64,000 nucleotides of DNA from positions 66,930 to 130,929 of the forward strand of contig DAINOJ010000004.1 in assembly GCA_036744005.1 (NCBI GenBank). Direction: 5' to 3'. The notes beneath the pieces were generated by a model that saw nothing but the letters and a program-made list of their open reading frames with translations, did not search any database and was not told where the DNA came from. The stretch comes from CALCNS01 sp937897315 (GTDB taxonomy: Bacteria > Bacillota > JAAYKD01). The position numbers were made by a program, and so were the translations under genes. Shown here in pieces: positions 38,469-45,450 of the stretch. Each line of letters starts with the position of its first letter. Within the stretch, counting starts at the first letter, position 1.

Positions 38469-40028
38469 TTAAAGTCCTCCTATTACGTCTTCACGGCAGA
38501 GTATCTCAAAGCACTCCGCGATAAACTTAGCCATCTCCTCTATTGCGGGAATGGTAACGGAATTCCCAAACTGTTTATATTTCTGGGCATTAGGAACTTT
38601 GTCCGGGAAAGAAAAGCCTTCTTGTCCGTTCTCGTCCAAAAAAGCATAATTTATAAAACCCTGTAATTTTCCCCATTCGGTGGGAGTCATTACACGGATG
38701 CCTTCATCGTTCAGCGGTGTCTTTTTGCCTTTGATTTCCGTACCACCAATTCCTTCTCGTGGATCGTATATCAGATTACGTTCCTTGCCGGAACCGCCTG
38801 TTGCCAATAAAGTGTTTGCCACGGGAGAAGCGATTCCCTCCTCGTTAACCACACGATATCCGAAGCCGTAACCTTTGCCTTCCTGCCTTTCGCGGTGGCG
38901 TTTGAGAGTTTCAAGGTAGCCGGAAGCCATATAATACTTTGCTTCGACATCACGTTCGAGCAAATCGTTTAAATCTGTGTAGATCCTTTGTGCCCTTCCT
39001 TTTGGCAGTTGCGTCGGCAACAGTGCCAGCAGCTCAGCAGAAAACCGTTCCCTGTCAAAGCCGATAATATATGTTCGCGGACGATTTTGAGGGACTCCGA
39101 AATTCCTTGAGTTGCGAATAAAGTCTTTACCTGAATAAATCGGTTCTCCGTTTTCTCCATACGAAACACCGATTACCTTATATTGCAATTTCACTTCCAG
39201 TTCTTCAATAATAAACTTGAATGTAGCTCCTTTATCGTGTGTCACCAAATGATCGACATTTTCAAGAAGGAAGGTACACGGACGCGTACGCTCAATAATT
39301 TCAACTATGTGATGAAATATCTTTCCTTTTTCTTCGTTCTCAAAGCCTTCTTCCAACCCCACTCTGCTGAAAGTCTGGCAAGGGAAACCGGCGAGTAACA
39401 CATCGTAGGGCGTACGATCAACGAGTAGTTTGAACTCTTCGGAAGTCACGTCATTATTGGGATTTTCGCCGAAAATATGCTCATATGTTTTACAAGCCCA
39501 CGCATCTTTTTCAGCTGACAAAACATTTCTGAAAAATCCGGTCAATTCAAAACCGCGCCTTATTCCTCCGATTCCCGCACAAAGATCAATTGTTCTGAAC
39601 GGTATTTGCGGCATTGGTGTTCTGAGTGCTGTTATAATTTCATCGATGCATTCGTTCAACGATTTTTTTATTCTGTGTTCCCAAAAGCGCAGCACAGTCC
39701 AACCTTCGGCTGTCAGCCTATCGGTAACTTCTTTATCACGTTTAATATTTCTTTCAATCTTTGGAATCCAAAATTCACGATTAGACCCGATTGCTTTTCT
39801 CGCGTTTTCCCAGTCATATCCGTGCCAAAATTCACTGTCACAAAAAACGGCAATTTTGCGAGCCTTAAAGACAAAGTCAGGCTTTCCGAAAACAGAGCGA
39901 TCGTTTTTCGAATATGTAGTGATGCCGCGACGCTTTAATTCATTGACAAATGCTCGTTCAAGAGCCGAATCGGTGCTATGCACTTGGCTCATATTATAGC
40001 TTATCTGCTCTTTTGTTTTTTGAGCCAT
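38469..40028 (-). CDS. Vsr endonuclease-C5 cytosine methyltransferase fusion (DrmMII-like)
   Basis: A 519-residue two-domain protein. Residues ~1-135 resemble the mismatch nickase Vsr: GKPDFVF with D51, CDSEFWHGYDW with H69, and EFWIPKIERNIKRDKE, all at Vsr-like positions. Residues ~145-515 form a complete m5C methyltransferase: motif I DLCAGIGG, motif IV GFPCQTFS with catalytic C217, motif VI LLENVDH, motif VIII GVPQNRPRTYIIG and motif X QFGNSVTIP. In class 2 DISARM the methyltransferase marks host DNA as self. The Vsr part would repair T:G mismatches left when 5-methylcytosine deaminates. The ATG at 40028 is chosen for AAGGAGGG upstream; an earlier in-frame ATG lacks a site. The target site cannot be read from sequence. 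Confidence 0.92.
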   Translation of the reverse strand: MAQKTKEQISYNMSQVHSTDSALERAFVNELKRRGITTYSKNDRSVFGKPDFVFKARKIAVFCDSEFWHGYDWENARKAIGSNREFWIPKIERNIKRDKEVTDRLTAEGWTVLRFWEHRIKKSLNECIDEIITALRTPMPQIPFRTIDLCAGIGGIRRGFELTGFFRNVLSAEKDAWACKTYEHIFGENPNNDVTSEEFKLLVDRTPYDVLLAGFPCQTFSRVGLEEGFENEEKGKIFHHIVEIIERTRPCTFLLENVDHLVTHDKGATFKFIIEELEVKLQYKVIGVSYGENGEPIYSGKDFIRNSRNFGVPQNRPRTYIIGFDRERFSAELLALLPTQLPKGRAQRIYTDLNDLLERDVEAKYYMASGYLETLKRHRERQEGKGYGFGYRVVNEEGIASPVANTLLATGGSGKERNLIYDPREGIGGTEIKGKKTPLNDEGIRVMTPTEWGKLQGFINYAFLDENGQEGFSFPDKVPNAQKYKQFGNSVTIPAIEEMAKFIAECFEILCREDVIGGL

Positions 40029-40094
40029 ATGTATACACCCTCCTTCACTCTGTTTTATACCGCAATATATTAAAAATCTCAAATAATGGCAATG

Positions 40095-40265
40095 CTATTT
40101 GGCTTTACGCTTTGTAGCCGGTCTTTCGGCGGTCTCTGGAATAATCCAAATACGGCTGTACATCTGAGCGCCCGGAATTTTATTTTCTTTGCACCAGAGT
40201 TGAACTTGACGTGACGTAACACACCACTTCTTTGCGGCTTCTTGAACCGTCATGTACCCATTCAT
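40095..40265 (-). CDS. Small excisionase/MerR-like HTH protein, predicted DISARM regulator
   Basis: A 56-codon gene. The product starts MNGYMTVQEAAKKWCVTSRQ and continues VQLWCKENKIPGAQMYSRIW, then IIPETAERPATKRKAK. This is the HTH_17 (excisionase/MerR N-terminal) pattern: a helix-turn-helix that reads DNA plus a short wing with PGA and WIIP. GGAGG lies 8 bp upstream of the ATG, and a near-consensus promoter precedes it. It is 66 bp upstream of the Vsr-methyltransferase start and on the same strand, so it is probably the first gene of the DISARM transcript and an autoregulator. It could instead be an excisionase for the element, although it is far from the recombinase gene. Confidence 0.8.
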   Translation of the reverse strand: MNGYMTVQEAAKKWCVTSRQVQLWCKENKIPGAQMYSRIWIIPETAERPATKRKAK

Positions 40266-40301
40266 CACAGCGACCTCCAGTTCACCCAGTATAATTACTT
40301 T

Positions 40302-40330
40302 ATTATACTTCGTCTAAACGAAAATTTCAA
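40302..40330 (-). promoter_or_regulatory. Promoter of the HTH-DISARM operon
   Basis: On the minus strand TTGAAA (40330-40325) and TATAAT (40307-40302) are separated by exactly 17 bp. The spacer contains the near-palindrome CGTTTAGACG, a possible operator. Transcription would begin about 30 bp upstream of the small HTH gene. Confidence 0.8.
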
Positions 40331-40420
40331 TAGAATTCTGGAATATCCAGTAAATAAAGCGACAAAAAACTCTATAACAGCTTTTTTACGGACAACATTT
40401 TTTCACACTTTCTTTGTCAT

Positions 40421-41101
40421 ATGAATATGGGCATCGGCAACGGGCAGTTTGCGCCTGACCGCGCAGTCACACGTGAGGAAATTGCGGTCATCTTTGCAAA
40501 CTTTGCCAAAGCTACCGACCACACCCTGCCTGTCACCCGTACCGTTACAATATATGCGGACGCTTCCAGCATTGGCAATACCAACAAAACAGCAGTACGG
40601 CCATACAGCATAGGCATCATGATGGGCGGCAGCGGCAGCAGGTTCAACCCCAAGGCCGGAGCCACCCGCGCCGAGGTTGCGACTATGCTCCACCGCTATG
40701 TCAAGCTGACCATTGATCCCTCCACCGCCCAGGGCTGGGCAAAAAACGACGATGGCCGGTATATGTACTACAAGGACAGCAAGCCCCTCACCGACTGGCA
40801 GACCATCGATGGTGTGAAATATTATTTCTACAGCACAGGCGTTTTACAAACCGGCTGGGTGAAGGACGGCAATAACTGGCGCTTCTACTCTGGCAACAAG
40901 GCTCTGGTCGGCTGGTGGAACATCGGCAGTGAAACGAATAAAAAACGCTATTACTTCGATGTGAATGCTGTCATGGTTCCGTACAAGTGGCTCCAGATCG
41001 ACGGCAAGTGGTATTACTTCTACTCTGACGGCTCCCTCGCAGTCAGCACCAAAATCAACGGCTACAAGGTGGATGAAAACGGCGTGAGGAAAACGAAATA
41101 A
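40421..41101 (+). pseudogene. 3' fragment of an SLH plus choline-binding-repeat surface protein
   Basis: The 226 residues start in the middle of an SLH domain (GIGNGQFAPDRAVTREEIAVI) and continue through a second (YSIGIMMGGSGSRFNPKAGATRAE). About four cell-wall/choline-binding-type repeats follow (GWAKNDDGRYMYYKD, GVKYYFYSTGVLQTGW, WWNIGSETNKKRYYF, GKWYYFYSDGSLAV). The frame opens at 40358 but residues before 40421 do not look like SLH sequence, and there is no signal peptide or ribosome site, so the 5' part is lost. The DNA is GC-rich and changes abruptly to AT-rich upstream. The 3' end is intact with its own terminator. Probably not expressed. Confidence 0.75.
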
Positions 41102-41115
41102 TCACAGATATTCAT

Positions 41116-41155
41116 AAAAGCACAGGGAGTCGACAATTCGACTCCCTGTGCTTTT
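41116..41155. terminator. Strong bidirectional terminator at the right end of the element
   Basis: A perfect 18-bp stem (41116-41133 with 41138-41155), CAAT loop, A run on the left and T run on the right. It lies 28 bp inside the right inverted repeat and would insulate the element from the chromosome. Confidence 0.9.
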
Positions 41156-41182
41156 ATGCTCCGTATTCAGTTTGCTTTCCCT

Positions 41183-41205
41183 AAATTGTCCTTATGATAC
41201 CGTGG
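41183..41205 (-). repeat. Right inverted repeat of the element
   Basis: Reverse complement of the left repeat with two mismatches; contains TATGATACCGTGG. The sequence CTT lies just outside both repeats (25722-25724 and 41207-41209), a candidate for the short duplicated crossover core. Confidence 0.75.
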
Positions 41206-41445
41206 ACTTTGCTTGTATTCTATCTTTCCAAACGTAAGCGATGTGCTATAATCTTAACAAAGTACACAATAAGAATCAGCAAAACCGATTGAGAACTCAG
41301 TTGCTCGAAAAAACATTTGCATAACTAAACAGGCAATTGAATCTACGTAATGAACTGGCGTCCCTGAGGGTTTACATTTATATTATTTACTTCTTTTCAA
41401 GAAAAATGGACTACTTTTACTATCTTTTTTGCGTTCTGTGCATGA

Positions 41446-41482
41446 AAAAGGCACCCAGACTTTTTTTGTCTAGGTGCCTTTT
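41446..41482. terminator. Bidirectional terminator
   Basis: Arms 41446-41460 and 41468-41482 pair with one mismatch around a T7 loop, with A and T runs at the two ends. Apart from it and a small membrane-protein gene, 41206-41578 shows no gene. Confidence 0.8.
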
Positions 41483-41578
41483 GGCGTTGATGCATTTTTT
41501 TCGTTGTGCTACAACCCCTAGTTTTATGCCTAATTGAGCTCTTTCTAACTGATTATTGATCTGTTAGAACTACTACCG

Positions 41579-41806
41579 TTATTTTCTTTTCCCCTCGATT
41601 TCTGCTATTGTTAAAAAAACTACTGCAATAGAAACAATTATTGAGCTAATAATTTTTAATTGTGGTAAAAAACTATTCAACTCATAGTTAAAACTTATAA
41701 TTGGTGCCGGTAAGTTACTACATAATATCGCAAGCGATAAATATCTTATACAAAATATCGCTACTGCTGATATCAATAAAACATGCGCTGTAGATCTTTT
41801 ATTCAT
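41579..41806 (-). CDS. Small two-helix membrane protein
   Basis: A 75-residue protein with two hydrophobic stretches, about residues 8-32 (HVLLISAVAIFC and onwards) and 49-68 (LKIISSIIVSIAVVFLTIAE), and a charged C-terminus (EIEGKRK). AGGAGGG lies 5 bp before the ATG, which supports real translation. No family was recognised. It stands alone between two non-coding stretches just outside the element. Confidence 0.6.
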   Translation of the reverse strand: MNKRSTAHVLLISAVAIFCIRYLSLAILCSNLPAPIISFNYELNSFLPQLKIISSIIVSIAVVFLTIAEIEGKRK

Positions 41807-42277
41807 AATTCCCTCCTGGTTAATTAGTCATTGAAGATAAAAATAAAATACTTTTTACGTATCCTTAATACAATATACTTGATAAAAAAGTAAATTGCAA
41901 TAGTAATCGGTTTTAAATTCGCAAATCCATTTTTTCAACAGAATTCTTAAAATAGTGATACTGTTTGATGTCGTTCCAACATGGTGGTGTTATTCGTCTG
42001 TGCGCTTGGAGTTCTCGAAGCGATATTTACCGTTAGTAACGACGGTTACTTCTTTAGATTCTTTGTTTTCGGGCAAGATATTACAGTGTTATAGAGCAGT
42101 GTCGTTCTAAGTGGTGGCAAAGATTCCGTTATTTAGTATGATTATTGAAGGTTTGTTGAGTAATAACTACTAATGGACTAACATCTTTTTCGCCCTACGA
42201 AGGATTTTATCCCCGTTGTACAGAAATAACTGGCAACGGGGATTTTCCTTATCCCGTAATTGAAAGGAGTCGATTCT
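41807..42277. other. Long non-coding region before the S9 peptidase
   Basis: No gene was seen. It contains a direct repeat beginning GTCGTTC (41970-41989 and 42101-42117), a small ACCGT/ACGGT hairpin near 42040, and the terminator-like hairpin at 42209-42247. It may be a decayed gene region. Confidence 0.4.
42209..42247 (+). terminator. Terminator-like hairpin just upstream of the S9 peptidase
   Basis: ATCCCCGTTG (42209-42218) pairs perfectly with CAACGGGGAT (42234-42243), followed by TTTCCTT. It ends about 30 bp before the peptidase start, so it either ends an upstream transcript or acts as an attenuator. Confidence 0.6.
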
Positions 42278-44290
42278 ATGAGCAAACGGCCAATTACCAT
42301 TGATGATCTACTGGCTATGAAGTTTCCCGGCGACAGCCAATTAAGTCCCGATGGGCAGCATATTGTTTTTGTTCACACTGTCATGGACGTAGAGAAAAAT
42401 GGCTACAAGAGCACCTTGTGGATGATGGACAATAATGAAACCGGTTGGAGCGAAGCCCGTCCGTTCACTAATCATCAAATCACCGACAAACTGATTCGCG
42501 ATACCGCGCCTCGTTGGACCTCTTGCGGTAAAGGTATTTACTTTATGAGCAACCGTAGCGGCAAGAATCAGTTGTGGTGCATTGCTGCCAATGGTGGCGA
42601 AGCCAAACAAGTCACCACTTGGGATGAGGGACTGGGTGGTTTAACCTGGAATCCTGCCAACCCACACGAAGTGGCCTTTTCCTCTTGCGTTCCCGGAACC
42701 AAGCCAGAACAGAAGAACAAAGATATGCGTGTGATCACGAAGATTCGCTACAAATTTAACGGCATGGGCTTTTTGGACCCCAGACCCAAACATTTGTTTG
42801 TTATGAACCTAAAAACCGGTGAATATAAACAAGTGACCGATGGCAAATTTACCGAATCTTCCCCGGCATGGAGTCCCGATGGAAAAACATTGGCATTCGC
42901 CAGCTCTCGACTGGAAAACGATGATATCAATGAAATTAACAATATTTGGACGGTCGACATTGCCAGTGGCGAAATCAAAGCGGTCACCAATAATGAAGGT
43001 ACTGCCGGCAACCCAGTGTTTTCTCCCGATGGTCAATGGATTGCTTACTTAGGTCACGAAAAGGGCCAGGGTAGGAATGGTGTGAACACCAGTATTCTGG
43101 TTCGCCCTGTGGCCGGAGGACCAGCCAAAAACCTAACAGAACCGTTTGATTATACTGTAGGAAACAATTGTGGCGGCGATGCCAGAGCCGACGGTGGAAC
43201 CGGTGCCTTCCAGTGGTTGGGTGACAGTTCAGGAGTATATGCGCTCATTACCGTTGCCGGTGAAACCAATATTTATCGCTTCGACCTGAAAACCGGTGCC
43301 CAATCCATGGTTACCACTGGCAAACATGGCATAACCAGTTTCTGTGGAGCCGAAGGGTTAACTAAAAATGGTGAAATGCCGGTGTCTTATATACTAGACT
43401 GTTCGGTCTGCGCCAGTAATGTCTACTACAAATCTCCGGAAATGGAAAAAGGGATTAAGCTAACCAATCTCAACCAAGCGATGTTAGACGAAGTCTATGT
43501 GGCAAAAATGGAACCCATTTCTGCACTCAGCCGCGATCATGTTACCGTTCATGGTTGGTTACTGAAACCCATTGATTTTGATGCAACCAAGAAATACCCC
43601 ATGGTTTTAGAAATTCATGGTGGTCCTTATGGTGCTTCCGGTTGGAGTTTCTTCCACGAATACCAATTATTGGCTGCCAATGGTTATGCGGTTTTATTTA
43701 GCAATCCTCGTGGCTCTGCAACTTATGGCGAAAAACATGCTTTAGGTGTGATTGGCGATTGGGGTGGCGGAGACTATGCCGACCTGATGGCGATTACCGA
43801 TCAAGCTGTGAAAGACAATGCTTGGATTGACGAAGCACGCTTAGGTGTGACCGGTGGTTCCTATGGTGGATACATGACCAACTGGATGGTCACTCAAACC
43901 CATCGTTTCAAAGCTGCTGTGACCTTACGCTCCATTTCCAATATGTATACCAAATATGGTGTGTCCGATATTGGCTGGGTTGGCAATAAGTCTGGCATGG
44001 GTGGAGTCGATTTATGGGATGAAGGCGGCGAAGAGTTTATTATGAGTCGTAGCCCCATTCGCTATGCTCCGAATGTTAAAACACCGTTGCTTTTCATTCA
44101 TTCCGAAGAAGATCATCGCTGCACTATGGAACAAGCCGAGCAGTTCTACGTTGCCCTGATGCGCTTAGGCAATAAATGTGAATTCGTTCGTTTTGCCGGC
44201 GAGAATCACGAATTGTCTCGTAGTGGCAAACCCATGAACCGCGCAGACCGTTTACGCCAAATCATGCGTTGGTTTGATACGTATCTCTAA
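42278..44290 (+). CDS. S9 family peptidase (acylaminoacyl-peptidase / prolyl oligopeptidase type)
   Basis: A 670-residue serine peptidase that acts on short or acylated peptides. The N-terminal half is a beta-propeller of PD40/WD40-like blades (repeated SPDGQ/SPDGK, as in WSPDGKTLAFASSR and FSPDGQWIAYLGH) that screens substrates by size. The C-terminal alpha/beta hydrolase has the triad S528 (GGSYGGYMTNW), D612 (HSEEDHRC) and H644 (GENHELS). EIHGGPYGASGW provides the oxyanion-loop HGGP. There is no signal peptide, so it is cytoplasmic. The ATG at 42278 follows AAAGGAG; an upstream TTG lies before that site and is rejected. Confidence 0.95.
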   Translation: MSKRPITIDDLLAMKFPGDSQLSPDGQHIVFVHTVMDVEKNGYKSTLWMMDNNETGWSEARPFTNHQITDKLIRDTAPRWTSCGKGIYFMSNRSGKNQLWCIAANGGEAKQVTTWDEGLGGLTWNPANPHEVAFSSCVPGTKPEQKNKDMRVITKIRYKFNGMGFLDPRPKHLFVMNLKTGEYKQVTDGKFTESSPAWSPDGKTLAFASSRLENDDINEINNIWTVDIASGEIKAVTNNEGTAGNPVFSPDGQWIAYLGHEKGQGRNGVNTSILVRPVAGGPAKNLTEPFDYTVGNNCGGDARADGGTGAFQWLGDSSGVYALITVAGETNIYRFDLKTGAQSMVTTGKHGITSFCGAEGLTKNGEMPVSYILDCSVCASNVYYKSPEMEKGIKLTNLNQAMLDEVYVAKMEPISALSRDHVTVHGWLLKPIDFDATKKYPMVLEIHGGPYGASGWSFFHEYQLLAANGYAVLFSNPRGSATYGEKHALGVIGDWGGGDYADLMAITDQAVKDNAWIDEARLGVTGGSYGGYMTNWMVTQTHRFKAAVTLRSISNMYTKYGVSDIGWVGNKSGMGGVDLWDEGGEEFIMSRSPIRYAPNVKTPLLFIHSEEDHRCTMEQAEQFYVALMRLGNKCEFVRFAGENHELSRSGKPMNRADRLRQIMRWFDTYL

Positions 44291-44302
44291 GATTTCAAAA
44301 AA

Positions 44303-44335
44303 AATAGGAGCCCTTTTTTGGGGCTCCATTTTTTT
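44303..44335. terminator. Bidirectional terminator
   Basis: GGAGCCC (44307-44313) and GGGCTCC (44321-44327) form a stem with a T-rich loop, with T runs to the right and A runs to the left. Shared by the S9 peptidase and the leftward glyoxalase-fold gene. Confidence 0.88.
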
Positions 44336-44341
44336 ATGTAT

Positions 44342-44713
44342 TTACTTGCGCATGGGCAGAACTTCTAGCCAGTAACCATCGGGATCTTCAATAAAGTAAA
44401 TACCCATACCGGGGTTTTCGTAGCAAATGACACCCATTTCGGTGTGAAGCTTGTGAGCGGCTTCAAAATCATCCACCACAAAAGCAATGTGGGATTCGTT
44501 GTCGCCCAATTCATACTTGCCTTCTTTATCACGCAACCAGGTGATTTCAAAGGTGTAGGATCCGGAGCCATCGGTCAAGTGACAAATTCGGTAACTGCCG
44601 TCTTTGGCGGTGCGGTCGCGATGGATGGTCAATCCTAAGGCCTTTTCATAAAAATCAAGACTGCGTTGCATATCGGTGACATTAATGTTGCTGTGACTTA
44701 GTTTGAATTGCAT
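44342..44713 (-). CDS. Glyoxalase I-like VOC-fold protein
   Basis: A 123-residue vicinal-oxygen-chelate protein resembling lactoylglutathione lyase. Two beta-alpha-beta-beta-beta halves are seen: LSHSNINVTDMQRSLDFYEKAL and ESHIAFVVDDFEAAHKLHTEM, ending in YFIEDPDGYWLEVLP. Candidate metal ligands are H7, the glutamate in YTFEITW, the histidine in ESHIAF and the glutamate in WLEVLP. A methylglyoxal-detoxifying role fits, but Bacillota often use bacillithiol or other thiols, so the co-substrate is unknown. It is the last gene of a leftward cluster, 14 bp after the hydrolase gene. Confidence 0.88.
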   Translation of the reverse strand: MQFKLSHSNINVTDMQRSLDFYEKALGLTIHRDRTAKDGSYRICHLTDGSGSYTFEITWLRDKEGKYELGDNESHIAFVVDDFEAAHKLHTEMGVICYENPGMGIYFIEDPDGYWLEVLPMRK

Positions 44714-44727
44714 GAGAGTTCCTCCTT

Positions 44728-45450
44728 TTAATTTTTGAGTTCAATGGAATCGCCGGGGTTCGATAGATAGGTTAAGATGCTGTATGGGGCAAGATCTTCC
44801 CGAATTATCTCGGTAAACGGGAAGAACTGTCCAAAGTGCATGGGGATGATTCGTGTGGGTCTGGCTTGTTGGGCAAACTGTAAAGCACCTTTGTGGATAT
44901 CGGTTTTCATACGGGGGTCTATAGGGAAAAAGACGACATCCAGGGGCAAGGTGTGAAGGGTAACGACTCGTAATTCCCTTAAATAATCGGCCTCGGCCTT
45001 GGCAACTTCCTGTGGAGTCGATTCTTCTTGCCAATGCCAGTTGTTTAAATCTCCTGCGTGAAAGAGAGATAGATTACCTTTGCGCAAATGGAAGGAAACA
45101 CCTTCATCGGTACTCCCAAAAGCAGTCACCGATAAGTCTCCCAACTGAATATTGTCTCCGGGACGCATAAATTGGGCGGTGGGGTGTTTGACTTTCTTTT
45201 GCAGGTCATACCCAAAAACATAGTCGATGGGCCGATGTTGTTCCCAGGTTAGAACCACCGGGTTAAAGTGGTCGCCATGACCATGAGTGGCCAGAACGCT
45301 AACCCTTGGATATTTGAGAAAATCGTGGGGGCGTAACACGCCATCGCGAATACTCGACCCCGGAGTATGCTTATAATAGTCAATTACCACAAAATGGTCG
45401 GGCCATTCCAAAGCAAAAGCGCTGTTATGTAGATAGGTGATTTTCAACAT
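44728..45450 (-). CDS. Metallo-beta-lactamase-fold hydrolase (UlaG-like)
   Basis: A 240-residue MBL-fold protein. ATHGHGDHFNPV is the zinc-binding HxHxDH motif; downstream ligands are in LFHAGDLNNWHW (an HAGD motif) and IPMHFGQF. The opening ITYLHNSAFALEW resembles UlaG/YtnP-type hydrolases. The start at 45450 follows AAGGAGG and lies 26 bp inside the end of addA, so the two are translationally linked. The substrate is unknown; nothing indicates beta-lactam hydrolysis. Confidence 0.88.
   Translation of the reverse strand: MLKITYLHNSAFALEWPDHFVVIDYYKHTPGSSIRDGVLRPHDFLKYPRVSVLATHGHGDHFNPVVLTWEQHRPIDYVFGYDLQKKVKHPTAQFMRPGDNIQLGDLSVTAFGSTDEGVSFHLRKGNLSLFHAGDLNNWHWQEESTPQEVAKAEADYLRELRVVTLHTLPLDVVFFPIDPRMKTDIHKGALQFAQQARPTRIIPMHFGQFFPFTEIIREDLAPYSILTYLSNPGDSIELKN

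Larger units (their letters stand above)
25727..41205. mobile_element. Integrated element with TnpX-like serine recombinase carrying a DISARM system (~15.5 kb)
   Basis: Two facts define the element. First, a large serine recombinase gene lies just inside the left edge. Second, 23-bp inverted repeats at 25727-25749 and 41183-41205 match at 21 of 23 positions and share the 13-bp core CCACGGTATCATA. Such inverted ends are what the two halves of a recombinase attachment site look like after integration. Content from left to right: recombinase, TnpW-like gene, HTH gene, DUF6870-like gene, HNH-like gene, drmB, drmA, drmE, Vsr-methyltransferase, small HTH gene, and an SLH/choline-binding fragment. 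By eye the two ends are GC-richer than the cargo, suggesting a mosaic. No relaxase gene is present, so self-transfer is unlikely. The exact crossover base is not established. Confidence 0.72.

Noticed and set aside
41337..41537. 66-codon plus-strand frame
   Set aside because: It runs straight through the terminator hairpin at 41446-41482 and has no ribosome site.
41970..42117. Direct repeat beginning GTCGTTC
   Set aside because: About 17 bp with gaps, 131 bp apart; too weak to interpret as an attachment site or operator.
42260..42277. Upstream TTG start for the S9 peptidase
   Set aside because: It would place the AAAGGAG ribosome site inside the coding sequence; the ATG at 42278 has the correct spacing.
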